Below the pieces are notes generated by a model. The model did no database searches. It had not been told where the DNA came from and was given only the letters and a program-made list of their open reading frames with translations. A stretch of DNA of 64,000 nt, from contig CAJNDS010000420.1 in assembly GCA_905221605.1 (NCBI GenBank), forward strand, positions 80,561 through 144,560, in the 5' to 3' direction. This stretch comes from Symbiodinium natans. Taxonomy: Eukaryota > Sar > Dinophyceae > Suessiales > Symbiodiniaceae. The translations under genes and the position numbers were made by a program. Of the stretch, positions 49,101 through 57,699 are shown one piece after another; within the stretch, counting starts at the first letter, position 1; the number at the start of each line of letters is the position of its first letter.

Positions 49101-50600
49101 ACAATTCCCTTCTTGCACTTGCGACAAACCCGCCGAGTTTCTGAGTCTTGTTCCTAAGCAAGAGTGGCCTGGAGAAATGGAAATAGAAGAACCGCCTCAA
49201 AAGCATGGGTTGCCAAATGCAAAAGAGTAGAGACAGAAGCAGCGCCACGGGCGCGCCTTAGGTTTTTCAGCTGAGGGACACGGTATGTCCACGAGGCGAA
49301 GACGAAGAACCAATGAAACCGATCGTTAAACTCCTCCAAAGATCCACGCGTCAGGGTGCATCGGGGCATAAAGCAGTGAAAAGCGAGGCTCCTGCGCCAA
49401 AACGTCCACATGCGCCCACAATCCTCCACATCTGTTTACTTCGCAGACAAATCGTGGAGCAGAGTGACCGTGGACTCAGGAGCAGTCCGTTGCCTTCGAG
49501 CTCCAGGACCGCGCACGACGTCGTTACATGGAAGATTGCGGGATCCACGTCAGTTTTGCTTGCAGACTTGCCCCTGCCTTTGCGGTGACTTGCGTTGTTT
49601 ATGCTCGCGAAGGCCATCGGTCGCGTGCGGCGTTGGGGTCAGAAGCGCACCGAGGCTGGACAGAGCGCGCAAATTCATCGGGAGAATCCGATGCCAACGT
49701 CTTGCCATGTCTTGCAAATGCGCATCACTGCCCTGATTGTCCTGGGTGTCCCCTTTGCGCTTGATAGATTCATCTCTGGCGCTTCTGCACAATTGGCACC
49801 GTGGAGGCTCCTCGCTTGCTGAGCTTGTTTCTTTGTCCAGAAGCATGCTCAAAATCCTTCAAGCCTTGTCCAAAGATTGTGACACAGATAGGAAGAGATC
49901 ACCAGAAAGCATCAGAAGGCGCAACTTCCGCAACTTGCCAGAGGAGGGTGCTGTAGGTACACGTGCTCTCTGGACTCCTTGCCTCTTTGAGATTGCCAGG
50001 AAATCTATGAGACCTACCGACAGGGCGATCTATCGTCCGAGGCCTGCGCACTTCTTGAAGGGTTGCAGAAGACTCCCCCATTCGTTCAGCATATGTCAGC
50101 ACAATTTCTACATATGCGCATACTATGTACATATGAGAGCTTGTGGGGGCCCTTGTGGGGGCCGCTTAGGTGGAGCATGTGGAGTCCAATGTGGAGCGTT
50201 CTGGCGAGGCCGAGGCCTCAATGGCCTCATCTCCCAGCATTCAAAAAGAGAGACTTCTGAGTGCTCTGCTTTTAGGTGCCGGCAGCTGGCAAGCGTAAGC
50301 GAGAAGACTCCCCACGGATGCAAGACGGCAGGGGCGGCAGGGGCGGCAGGCCGGAGTTCCGGAATTTCAGACTTTCAAGCAGACCTGCTTCGAAGATTTT
50401 GGGGAAGGCTGCAACGCCGAGTTACTGCGCTTTACACTGTGCTGGGTGACGTGCTTGTGCCGAACCAGGTGGTCATGCCCTCGATGCACGTTATTGAATG
50501 ATGCTGGGGCAATGGCCTGCGCTGCCTGTGAACATCCCGCGGGAACCGCGGGCACCGTCGGAACTGTGGAAAAGAAACAAGGCGGGGCAAAATGTAGAGT
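37122..50600 (+). CDS. SNF2-family helicase with internal RING finger (Rad5/HLTF/SHPRH-like) and RanBP2 zinc finger; many exons
   Basis: A predicted DNA-dependent ATPase and E3 ubiquitin ligase. A RING finger between the two helicase lobes is diagnostic of the Rad5/HLTF/SHPRH group, which acts in the nucleus in damage tolerance and chromatin remodelling. In order: QLRPEQLRSLSWMVQQ (about 37340-37388); RGGVLADE (to 39229) joined to IGYGKTALAIALLD (39391-39433), motif I; STLICIPSHLHGQW (about 39660-39705), motif Ia; ADVVLFDYHLFQ (about 39878-39913); VVFDEFHEL, motif II, and RWGLTGTP, motif III (about 40330-40430); FLDACVRQNTAELPTI (about 41177-41224); the RING halves; then lobe 2 with KCIVFCQWESLLQKI and KAIGRVRRWGQKRTE; and a RanBP2 finger. 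Motif II is DEFH rather than DEAH. Introns vary from about 140 bp to 5.6 kb. I found no exon for the segment just before motif VI, and no certain start or stop, so completeness is unproven. Confidence 0.85.
39204..40440 (+). other. SNF2 helicase lobe 1 exons (motifs I to III)
   Basis: The intron 39230-39390 is GT-AG: exon end GCTGACGA plus exon start G restores GAG and gives ADE-IGYGKTA across the Walker A motif. If the acceptor is the AG at 39202-39203, the exon before it is only 26 bp (39204-39229). The next exons carry motif Ia (about 39601-39780), ADVVLFDYHLF (about 39840-40010) and, after a GCAG acceptor near 40118, the long exon with PVLEQFFWRRVVFDEFHEL and RSHHRWGLTGTPA (to about 40431). 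Confidence 0.85.
40940..41520 (+). other. Helicase linker exons before the RING
   Basis: VARMASMLRVDVG (about 40972-41010) and then RFLDACVRQNTAELP with FVRHTAQERLSMHPQTYVQ (about 41174-41305), the conserved stretch in which SHPRH-type proteins have a helical insert. A third exon (about 41425-41500) reads LLQLCSHFNAEELEAEDAD. Their order matches the family between lobe 1 and the RING. Confidence 0.7.
42040..42775 (+). other. RING finger, split over two exons
   Basis: Exon 1 (to about 42300) has a helical lead-in (AREGVEKLQLALVELARCL) and the first Cys pair in RSCSICYEENLE. Exon 2 (about 42649-42775) has CKAHVFCLRCLHEQV and SCGLCRQPL. Together they give the C3HC4 series C-x2-C, C-x-H-x2-C-x2-C, C-x2-C. 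The intron between them is about 350 bp. The RING would recruit an E2 ubiquitin-conjugating enzyme. Confidence 0.8.
42843..43145. repeat. G/C hairpin repeat family, two copies left of the array
   Basis: GAGCATTGTGTTTGC(A/C)AATG leads into a G run, CTGCG, then a C run, followed by a C-rich stretch and GGCCGTGCAAGCTTGC-like sequence. Copies start near 42846 and 43058. Related copies occur right of the array at about 47944 (diverged) and 48030. The G and C runs within a copy can form a stem of 7 bp or more. Confidence 0.85.
43206..43785 (-). repeat. 68-bp tandem array, left block (reverse orientation, about 8 copies)
   Basis: Unit on this strand: TTCGAAGTTCCCTATTGGGC, ATCTTGGGGCCTTTTCGC, AAAGCAGACACATTCAAAA and so on, the reverse complement of the main block. 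The switch to the other orientation is at about 43785, where CTTTTGCT and AGCAAAAAAG form a short inverted pair. Confidence 0.92.
43786..47312 (+). repeat. 68-bp tandem array, central block (about 52 copies)
   Basis: Unit: TTCGAAGAGGAAAAGCGTTT, TGAATGTGTCTGCTTTGCG, AAAAGGCCCCAAGATGCCC, AATAGGGAAC (68 bp). Copies differ by scattered substitutions and occasional one- or two-base indels. Subtypes (for example AACAGCAACAGCTTTTT versus AGAGGAAAAGCG) recur every few units, implying higher-order duplications. On the minus strand no frame has a stop in the usual unit, so artefactual frames of 483, 639 and 606 codons appear. Confidence 0.95.
47313..47738 (-). repeat. 68-bp tandem array, right block (reverse orientation, about 6 copies)
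   Basis: After GAATTCGTCTGCTCTGCGA at about 47296-47314 the sequence flips to AGTTCCCTATTGGGCATCTT and stays reversed to about 47738. These copies are more diverged and one or two are truncated. Confidence 0.9.
47738..48290. repeat. 51-bp repeats and G/C hairpin copies right of the array
   Basis: About three units at 47745-47890 and about three to four at 48118-48285 of a 51-bp repeat (AGAAATGCTGCT, TTACAGTATTTGCAGC, CTCTGAAAAC). It would read LFTVFAASENSEM in one frame; 51 is divisible by three, so that frame stays open. A single partial unit also lies left of the big array (about 43178-43205). A G/C hairpin copy lies between the two clusters (about 48022-48112). Confidence 0.85.
48375..49700 (+). 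other. SNF2 helicase lobe 2 exons
   Basis: Exon a (about 48375-48590): RKFGTKLGAIALQLREIKQ, the start of lobe 2. Exon b (about 48680-48893): KCIVFCQWESLLQKI, IRYARLHGSV and VLLLSLEQSASGTNLT. Exon c (49037-49083): ANHVILVHPMNAVDQ. The intron 48894-49036 is GT-AG and joins T plus GT into the conserved Cys (NLTCANHV). Exon d (about 49605-49670): KAIGRVRRWGQKRTE, motif VI with its arginine finger. The short segment normally between VDQ and KAIGR was not found and may lie in a tiny exon in 49084-49604. Confidence 0.82.
50470..50538 (+). other. RanBP2-type zinc finger exon of the helicase gene
   Basis: WSCPRCTLLNDAGAMACAAC matches W-x-C-x2-C-T-x3-N-x6-C-x2-C. Such fingers bind ubiquitin or RNA. 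It follows the helicase lobe on the same strand by about 0.8 kb, so it is probably the same protein, but this link is inference. A Gly/Thr and Lys-rich stretch follows. Confidence 0.75.
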
Positions 50601-51400
50601 TCATCTCTTCCAGGGCATTACGTATATGTACTGGAGTTGAAATCGGGGTGAGAAAGGCATAAGGAGGCCATGCTGTTTTTTGCCTCAGGTTGTGAGCCTG
50701 CTGGGCGTCGCTTCAGCCAGTGTCTGGTAGCTCGGCTTGATGCCGGGAGCTCCTCTGACAGAGTCTCTTCCAAGCCTGAGATCAGAACCTCTTGCCCCTA
50801 CGTGTTGAGCGCGCGCCTTTGCATGTTTCGTGTGTTTCGAGGCGCAACCGCCGCCTGGGAGCCCAGTGGATCTGGACACCCTGAGCTCCTCGAGCTCCTC
50901 GAGCGAGTCCGCACCGAGAAGAAATGCATTGAACCGTTCGCTTGGGGGTCGACAGCTACCTGTCACCTGTTTTCGTTCATTGTTGTTCACGTTGCCTCAG
51001 CGTTTTGCTTCTCATTTCTGCCATGCCACGCTATGTTCCATGCCGCAGCCATACAGGGAGCTTTCCGAAGGGGCCAAAGCCTGCAAAGCCCCGAGCCCTT
51101 GGCCCTGAGCCCTGGGCCGAGCCCTCGGATTGTTGGAACAGATGCGACAAGAAAGTGAGGCGACCTGCCTTCACGGCATCTTTCCTGCTAAGGATGGATC
51201 AAGCCCTATGACGACGCAGACTGACGGGGAAGAGTACGGCTTCTGCACCAGCGGAGAGCTCAAATCAAGCCGAGCCGGGTGCCAGCAAAGAAGTGCTCGA
51301 AAAATGCCGTACAAAGAGCGTGTGTCTTTCACTTCGTTCTCTCCTTGCCTTTTCTCACTTTATGCTTCCACCTCTGGATCTAGGATCTAATCATTAGGGG
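50601..51400 (+). other. Possible 3-prime exons of the helicase gene, or nothing
   Basis: Weak exon-like pieces: PPPGSPVDLDTLSSSSSSSE (about 50848-50907) and LEQMRQESEATCLHGIF (about 51130-51180). No domain is visible and the stop codon of the gene was not located. Confidence 0.25.
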
Positions 51401-51858
51401 GTTTCCTTTACGCGTGGTTTAACTGTGCTGTTGGTACAAAAGGTGTGGAAACCTGGGCTGTCATCCGTACACTCTTTGCCCCTAGTAGTATATTACGAGC
51501 ATATATCAAATCAGCTTTCCGTTATAATCATGGGGCAAAGACCTAGACTTGGAGATGAAGACAGAAGACTCCTGCATCTGGTTCCAGCTCCAGCGGTAAG
51601 ACTCACGGTTGGACTGGTCCCTACGCCGGTTAGCAACTCTCGACATTGAGACTCCGCCCCAGATTAACTGGAGCTAGAGATGGAGGTTATGGTGTGCGCA
51701 CAAGCCCCAATAATAGTAGTATGAACACACGCGCATTAATGAGAAGAATCATGATAAGAAGAAGAATCATGGAATAGTATTGTACGAGGCCAAAAACCCC
51801 ATAAAATGAAGTCTGTTGGATAATGTGAGCGGATGTGGCTGGATTCTTGTAAGTTGCG
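51401..51858. other. No gene seen
   Basis: No gene or repeat recognised. Confidence 0.45.
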
Positions 51859-52193
51859 TAATGTTGTCTCCTGATTAGTGTGCCCCCCCCCCAAACTAAT
51901 TCCCCCCCGCAATAGTGACAAAAAAAAACCTCTCCCGGCTCCTCTTCATTTCCTCTTGGCTCCTCTTCCCTCTCCTCTTCCTCTCCTCTTCTTCTCCTCT
52001 TCCTCTTAGGTAATTTAAGCTCAGGTAAGTTCAGATGAGCTCAGCTCAGGTAAGCTCAGGAAAGCCTCTTCCGAAACCCATGCCCGAAAAACTGTTCATT
52101 ATAGTGGGGGGGCAGCCGAATCTTTGTCCCCTGAATTATTTTTGAAAACTGTTCATTATTGAAGGGGTCCACACTAATCAGGATACCACATTA
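51859..52193. mobile_element. MITE-like element with 24-bp terminal inverted repeats
   Basis: The left end TAATGTTGTCTCCTGATTAG continues into TGTG (51859-51882). The right end (52170-52193) is its reverse complement with two mismatches. Both are flanked internally by runs of C (left) or G (right). Subterminal sequences GTTCATTATAGTGGGGGGG (about 52092) and GTTCATTATTGAAGGGG (about 52150) are partial repeats of each other. The flanks may share a TA dinucleotide. There is no coding capacity. The inside holds (CTCCTCTTC)n and repeats of AGCTCAGGTAAG. Confidence 0.7.
51935..52075. repeat. Pyrimidine tract (CTCCTCTTC)n followed by AGCTCAGGTAAG repeats
   Basis: About eight CTCCTCTTC-type units end in CTCTTAG/GTAATT, then four AGCTCAG motifs, three of them with GTAAG. 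It resembles a string of polypyrimidine-AG acceptors followed by GTAAG donors. Confidence 0.7.
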
Positions 52194-53391
52194 AGGAATT
52201 GAGCCGTCTCTATGCCGAGCCTTGATGAAAAACTGGGGCTTGACTTTATGCCCGAGGTTCTGCATGAGTGGTGCTACGGCTTTGTTTCAAACAGCGTCTT
52301 ACGGCACCAGAACGCGGCGGTCTGACTAAGCTTTCTTTGTGGGACACATTCTCTGGGAAGAATGTGGGAGTTGTTCTTACGAACCCATAGATGCTACACG
52401 ATGCAAGCTCGGGATGATCTTTGTTTTCGGCTTGTCCAGCGTCTTGGGGTTTTTGCTGACCCCAATTGGCCGAAGGATCTGATTGAGCTATTTTGCGGCA
52501 AAGAACTGCTGACATATGCTGGACATGCGTGATCATGCATGCAAAGACTTCCACCGAAGACCTGCGGTAAGCTTGTTGCCAAGAACAAATCAGGTCATCT
52601 TGAAATTCAGGGGCTGACGCCGGGGGGTCAGCAACCCACGAGAATAGGCATGCTCGAAACCCCTGCAAGCCTCCTGACGCCCTTCTGCAAGGATGTTGTC
52701 GAGAGAGCGCGAGACAAGGACTCCGGCCCTACACTTCCCGAGAGAGGGGCGACAGAGAGAGAGAGGGAGAGAGGGAGAGAGCGGAAAGAAGGAAGATTGA
52801 GAGCGAGAGACTCACGCGAGTGAGAGTTCGCCGTAGGTGCCCACGGTGTACCATGCTGGGGAAGAATTGTTGCGTTGCTGTGTTGATTCTTTTGTTTTGG
52901 GGATGCTTTTTTGTGCTGAGTTTAGCCCTTTCCGGAATTGGGAAACTGGCCGGCCTCGGAAAGGCAAGCCTTGAGCGCTGAGCTAAAGTGTCATACTGAC
53001 AACGAGAAGAGAGGGCATGGCGAGCACCGAGACCGGCAACCACTCCAGACGGCGACGTTCCACCCCTCAACCTGGCACAAAACCAGTGGCACAGATGGTG
53101 AATTTCTACGCAGACGCAAGCAAGCGCGGAAGACAACTTGCGATGACGATCCCCACCGCCGCGAAGAACGAACGATGAAACAACGCATTCAGGAAGGCTC
53201 CCGATTTTGATTCCTTGGCCTGGGCTATGCCTGGCCCATGAGAACGTGTCACGTCACACGTCCTGCCATGGTGGCTTGTCCCAGTGTGCTTGTGCCTTCC
53301 AGGAGCTGCATAGCAACATTGTAGGAACGTAGGATGCACGTGCCGTTGACGCAGCTTGTTTGGGTCAAGCTGCTGATAGGGGCTGTCGAAG
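52194..53391. other. No gene seen; GA-rich tract at 52741-52810
   Basis: It contains a GAGAGAGAGGGAGAGAGGG-type purine tract and no recognisable exon. Confidence 0.45.
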
Positions 53392-54275
53392 ATGGCAGAA
53401 AGGTCGGAGCTGGAGCACGACTTCCTGGTGCAGTGTCTGAAAAATTGTGTGATGCGAGAGGGGGCTGAGATTAACCTACCCAAGTTGAGGTCAAGTTTTC
53501 TGTTGCTGCGACCTTGGTTTCAGGACAATGCGAAGAGTTTCAACTGGCCTGCGGTGAAGACCATGTTGCAGGAGCGTTTAGGATGTCCATTGGTCGTAGA
53601 CTCGTAGAGGAGCTATTTTCCATTGGTTTCGAGTTTGCTTTGTTGTGTCATGCTGAGGAGACCCCTGATCTGATTAACGTGCAACCGTCAAATCGATGGA
53701 CAGCATTGCATCAGGCACGTTGGCATTCGGCTGTTCTTTTTATATTGTTGCGGTGTGGTCTGTCTATGTCTGCCTGGTTGATTCGACGTTAACATGTGAC
53801 AAAGTACATTTGCTGTTCAGGCTGCCTACGAAGGCAACGCTGAAATAGTGAATTTCTTGCTCGAGAAGGGCTCCAAACTCAGCCCGACCGCTCTGAAGCA
53901 AGCCGAGAACTCATCGTGGGCCACATTGTGGGATCTTGTGACTGCGCCACGGCAGGTGCCGACCCGGATGCGCAAACCCGGTCGGGACAAACCCCCGCGG
54001 AAGTGGCCAAGGGCCAGGACGGGTCGTATGCACGTGAGCGCGTGCCAATATATGAGAATGTGTGTGTGCTGTTCGAGCCCAGGAGGTTCGACGAGCGATC
54101 GAAGCAAAAGCGGGAGCCGATGAGCCCGATGAGCCCGATGAGCCTCCCAAGAAGAAGGCGACTTGTTTCATGGCCTTGCTATGGAGAAGAACCTGACGAG
54201 CATACTTTGCCAGTAGCTTGTAGCGTGATGCAGCGCGAAACTCGCAAGAAACTTGCGACACTTGCGGCACAATAG
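53392..54275 (+). pseudogene. Ankyrin-repeat protein, frameshifted
   Basis: Starts at ATG 53392 with LEHDFLVQCLKNCVMREG and FQDNAKSFNWPAVKTMLQER. At about 53600 the frame ends (VVDS then TAG 53605-53607), while the next frame continues smoothly with RLVEELFSIGFEFALLCHAE and DLINVQPSNRWTALHQ. There is no room for an intron, so this is a real frameshift or a sequence error. An intron at 53715-53820 (GC-AG, CAGGC at both ends) joins TALHQ to AAYEGNAEIVNFLLEKG, an ankyrin unit. GADPDAQTRSGQTPAEVAKG (about 53955-54014) is a second ankyrin unit in another frame, perhaps after an intron ending ACGGCAG near 53955. Ankyrin units mediate protein binding. A last piece, MPNYNLNINSAVDKAQIEAI (about 54300-54360), may be its tail. 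Confidence 0.65.
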
Positions 54276-54379
54276 TCTTCTGTTCGGCAGGCCAAGAAGA
54301 TGCCGAATTACAATCTCAACATCAATTCCGCCGTGGACAAGGCGCAGATTGAGGCTATCCATGTCCATTCCTGAAAGGC

Positions 54380-55331
54380 GTTGCTTTCGGTGGTCGTCGA
54401 TGGACTACTCGAAACAATTTGGATGCTCGAAAGGGGGTACGGGAGTGCTACTTCAGGATTTCGGCGACTGAGGTTGTAGCCCATACTCGTACTTCTTTCG
54501 CAACAATGGGCACGAAAAAAGACGGGGCTGAAGTTAGGACTGGTAACGAAGATCATGGGGCACTGGTGAAGTTTGTTCAGGCGAGGTCCTTGCCACTGGG
54601 TGAATTGGCCTGAGACTGACCGAAGGCTAAATGAAGGAACTAGCTCTCCTAGTCCTACCTTGAGAGCAGGAGTATGAGGGCAGCAGCTTGACGGACATCG
54701 TTGCAGCACCGACTTCCGCCCTACAGGGTGTGGGGCCGAAAGGCCGGGATGTTCTCAAGACGCCAGGCTGCAGACTGCCCATATGGGGCCATAGGGCGGA
54801 CCATGTTAAGCTCAGGTGAATTGAAGGGATTCGAAGGAAACGGAACAGTGGGTTGGTCTGCTGCTGCCCGTGGTTTGGGCGAATGTATTGATGTGTGTGT
54901 GTGTCCCACTGCCCACATACAGTTGTGGAGATCCCACACCTACCACTTTTCCCAGAACCGAATGAAATTCTGAAGACTGCTGTTCTTTGGGTTCACGGGC
55001 GACCAGGCCCGTGGATGCCAACTGCGGGGCAGAAAGGCTCGAACCATGAGGTCTACCGGAAATCGGTAAACCGGCAGGTGAATGTACCGGAAAACTTGAC
55101 ATGGAATCTGATTCGCACCAGGCAGTGCTGCACCCGGGCTCAGATGGCTGCACGCAGCATGGGGTGATTTTTTGTCCTTGTTCTGTCTGAGATGACGACT
55201 GCCAAGGAAGTTCAAACTTCACACGATTGGTGGCTTGCAATCAGTTAATATGGCAACGCTGTTGGAAGCTTTTCTTCGACTTCCAGTTTTTGTCAATTTG
55301 GCCCTGAATTTGGTGTCGAAAATGGAGTAAG
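54380..55331. other. No gene seen
   Basis: Short frames only; nothing recognisable. Confidence 0.45.
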
Positions 55332-56027
55332 GCGACCTGGCCAGCTGGAAGTTCTACCGGATCTCCAAGTCCATTCTCGGCCTCTCCACCCTGGAGCAGA
55401 AGGGCAAGCGGGAGGAAGGGGCTGCCTTGAACATCAACAAGGCCAGGGCCCCTCTGCCCGCTGTGCGCCGCCAAGAATGTGTAGGCCAACGGGTAACAGT
55501 GTAGACTCACTGGACGCATAAGTTCGCGCTGAGTGGGAGGCGATGGACAAGAAGCACGAGACTTGGACCAAAATGATCTAGTGAGGGAGCCTCGCCATTT
55601 TCGTGGTTCAACCCAACAAATTTGACCCAAGCATGTGACTGAGGAGTGCAAGTCCCTGGCCGAGATCTTGGAGCTGCCACCTTCAGCGCTCCAGGGTTTG
55701 GCTGGCTGGGCAGATCCCGAGCTGGCCAAGGCACGAGAAAAGAGAGGTGGAAAGAGGCTTCTTTTCAGGCTTTTGGTACAAAGTCGGGTTTTGGTGTTAG
55801 AGTTTATGCTCAAGTGCTGCCTGCTTCCTTGTCAGGTCGGAGTGACCACCATTGCTAAGCTTGGTGCCTCAGCTTGACCATAAGCCGCTCAGGCATGAGA
55901 GGCACATGGAGAGCCAAACGCGTCTCCAGTTGTTGGATGCAGCGCAGGCGATTGGAAATATGCAAAGTGGTCAGAGTGGATCTCCGAGCTCGCGAAGTTT
56001 GAGAACACGGACTTCTCCAGCTTGTAG
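55332..56027 (+). CDS. Helical-repeat protein of unknown function, 3-prime part
   Basis: Exon-like pieces: DLASWKFYRISKSILGLSTL with KREEGAALNINKA (about 55334-55440); EWEAMDKKHETWTKM (about 55531-55575); SLAEILELPPSALQGLAGWA with DPELAKAREK (about 55651-55745); VTTIAKLG (to 55863), joined by a GT-AG intron (55864-55947) to DWKYAKWSEWISELAKFE and the end NTDFSSL with TAG at 56025-56027. The junction G plus GC restores KLG-DWKY. The first and last pieces are copies of one repeat (G-D-(L)-x-W-K-(F)-Y...), so the protein is built of repeated helical units with an LPPSALQGLA linker. I recall similar proteins only from dinoflagellates and know no function. The 5-prime end is not seen. Confidence 0.6.
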
Positions 56028-56424
56028 TTTTTTAGTTAGGAGGCATGCGCGCCATTGATCGGTTTGTTAAAACAGTGCCCGGTGCTCGCAGGTTTTCTTC
56101 AGTGGGTCATCGATCCAATTTGTCTAGAGAGTTCTTAGTGCAGAGAGTTCCGACTTTCGCCTCCCATCGCAACGAAGCCCCAAAGTCTCGAGTGGCGTTG
56201 CAGTTTCAGGGAAGTGGGAACTTGGGCAACATTGGCCTGTAGCACGTTGTGTGGCTTGCATGCTGCTGATGTGCTTGGGAGGACATGGTGAGGCATATGT
56301 CTACGCCAGGTGGCTGCTGTGTCATAGCAGTAGTAAGCACCGGGAGTTCACCTCGCCCCCTGTGATTTTGACGACTCAATGGGTAACTGGACAGCACTGG
56401 CGCCGTGCACACTGCTGTGTGTAG
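56028..56424. other. Spacer upstream of the eL21 array
   Basis: No gene seen. It differs from the spacers between eL21 copies, so it marks the left edge of the array. Confidence 0.55.
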
Positions 56425-56425
56425 G
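56423..56425 (+). promoter_or_regulatory. Candidate trans-splice acceptor, eL21 copy 1
   Basis: CTGTGTGTAG/GCACGTTTTGCTC. Identity with the other two copies starts just after this AG, giving a 46-nt 5-prime leader (56425-56470). Dinoflagellate mRNAs receive a spliced leader at such sites. Inferred from position; the SL itself is not in the DNA here. Confidence 0.5.
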
Positions 56426-56470
56426 CACGTTTTGCTCGAAGCCAGGCCGGTGGCTAGGCAGCAGCCCGCC

Positions 56471-56968
56471 ATGGGAAAGACTCGCGTTATCTCGAAAGGT
56501 TACCGCCATGGCACGCGCGACAAGTACTCGAAGAAGTACAGGACAAAGGGCAGACCTGGCATCGCCCGCTACCTGGTGAACTTCAAGCGGGGCGACTATG
56601 TCGACATCGTTGCAGACCCATCCATCCAGAAGGGCCTGCCTTACTCCTTGTACCACGGCCGGACCGGAATTGTGTTCAACGTGAACCGCAACGCACTCGG
56701 CGTCGAGATCACCAAGATCGTGGGAAACCGCCAGCTGCGAAAGCGCATCCACGTGCGCATCGAGCATGTGCGCAAGTCCCGCTGCAACGAGGCTTTCCTC
56801 CATCGTGTCAAGGACAATGACAAGAAGAAGCAGGCGGCGAAGCTCGAGGGCAAGAAGCTTGTGTGCAAGCGAGTTCCGGAGGGACCGAAGCCGATGAAGA
56901 CGGTGACCGCCTCCCCCGAAGATGTGGAGGTGCTTGCGCCCTTGCCGTTCGTGGAGAACTACTTCTGA
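56471..56968 (+). CDS. rpl21: Ribosomal protein eL21 (RPL21), copy 1
   Basis: A large-subunit ribosomal protein of 165 residues, close to the usual 160 of eukaryotes. It starts MGKTRVISKGYRHGTRDKYS. Family hallmarks: KRGDYVDIVADPSIQKGLPY, then YHGRTGIVFNVNRNALGVEI, RKRIHVRIEHVRKSRCNEAF and a basic linker (KDNDKKKQAAK), ending PLPFVENYF. It is intronless and complete. ATG 56471 is chosen because GCC-ATG-GGA starts the conserved N terminus and the 22 upstream codons of the open frame are the leader. First of three head-to-tail copies with identical proteins. The leader is preceded by a candidate trans-splice site. Confidence 0.97.
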   Translation: MGKTRVISKGYRHGTRDKYSKKYRTKGRPGIARYLVNFKRGDYVDIVADPSIQKGLPYSLYHGRTGIVFNVNRNALGVEITKIVGNRQLRKRIHVRIEHVRKSRCNEAFLHRVKDNDKKKQAAKLEGKKLVCKRVPEGPKPMKTVTASPEDVEVLAPLPFVENYF

Positions 56969-57153
56969 GAATGCTGCAACCTCCAGATCCGCGGCTACCC
57001 GAGCAAACTAGTGACAACAAGTTGCTTGTCCCAGTGCATGTGCTTCAATTTGCCACAACGCGCATGCTTAACCAGTGTCGGACGGGCACTGTCACGGTAG
57101 GCATGTGTCGTGTCGCATGATGCCGCCCCTCGCCACCCTTTTGTTAATTGTGC

Positions 57154-57156
57154 AGG
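57154..57156 (+). promoter_or_regulatory. Candidate trans-splice acceptor, eL21 copy 2
   Basis: CCACCCTTTTGTTAATTGTGCAG/GCACG: a pyrimidine tract then AG at 57154-57155, 46 nt before the ATG. The same site precedes copy 3. Confidence 0.6.
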
Positions 57157-57201
57157 CACGTTTTGCTCGAAGCCAGGCCGGTGGCTAGGCAGCAGCCCGC
57201 C

Positions 57202-57699
57202 ATGGGAAAGACTCGCGTTATCTCGAAAGGTTACCGCCATGGCACGCGCGACAAGTACTCGAAGAAGTACAGGACAAAGGGCAGACCTGGCATCGCCCGC
57301 TACCTGGTGAACTTCAAGCGGGGCGACTATGTCGACATCGTTGCAGACCCATCCATCCAGAAGGGCCTGCCTTACTCCTTGTACCACGGCCGGACCGGAA
57401 TTGTGTTCAACGTGAACCGCAACGCACTCGGCGTCGAGATCACCAAGATCGTGGGAAACCGCCAGCTGCGAAAGCGCATCCACGTGCGCATCGAGCATGT
57501 GCGCAAGTCCCGCTGCAACGAGGCTTTCCTCCATCGTGTCAAGGACAATGACAAGAAGAAGCAGGCGGCGAAGCTCGAGGGCAAGAAGCTTGTGTGCAAG
57601 CGAGTTCCGGAGGGACCGAAGCCGATGAAGACGGTGACCGCCTCCCCCGAAGATGTAGAGGTGCTTGCGCCCTTGCCGTTCGTGGAGAACTACTTCTGA
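57202..57699 (+). CDS. rpl21: Ribosomal protein eL21 (RPL21), copy 2
   Basis: The 165-residue protein is identical to copy 1 and starts 731 bp after it. The only coding difference I see from copy 1 is synonymous, GATGTGGAG to GATGTAGAG near the 3-prime end. The spacer from the stop of copy 1 is 233 bp and contains the acceptor for this copy. There is no AATAAA signal. The stop is followed by a 9-bp duplication (TCTTCTGAG) that makes the next spacer longer. Confidence 0.97.
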   Translation: MGKTRVISKGYRHGTRDKYSKKYRTKGRPGIARYLVNFKRGDYVDIVADPSIQKGLPYSLYHGRTGIVFNVNRNALGVEITKIVGNRQLRKRIHVRIEHVRKSRCNEAFLHRVKDNDKKKQAAKLEGKKLVCKRVPEGPKPMKTVTASPEDVEVLAPLPFVENYF

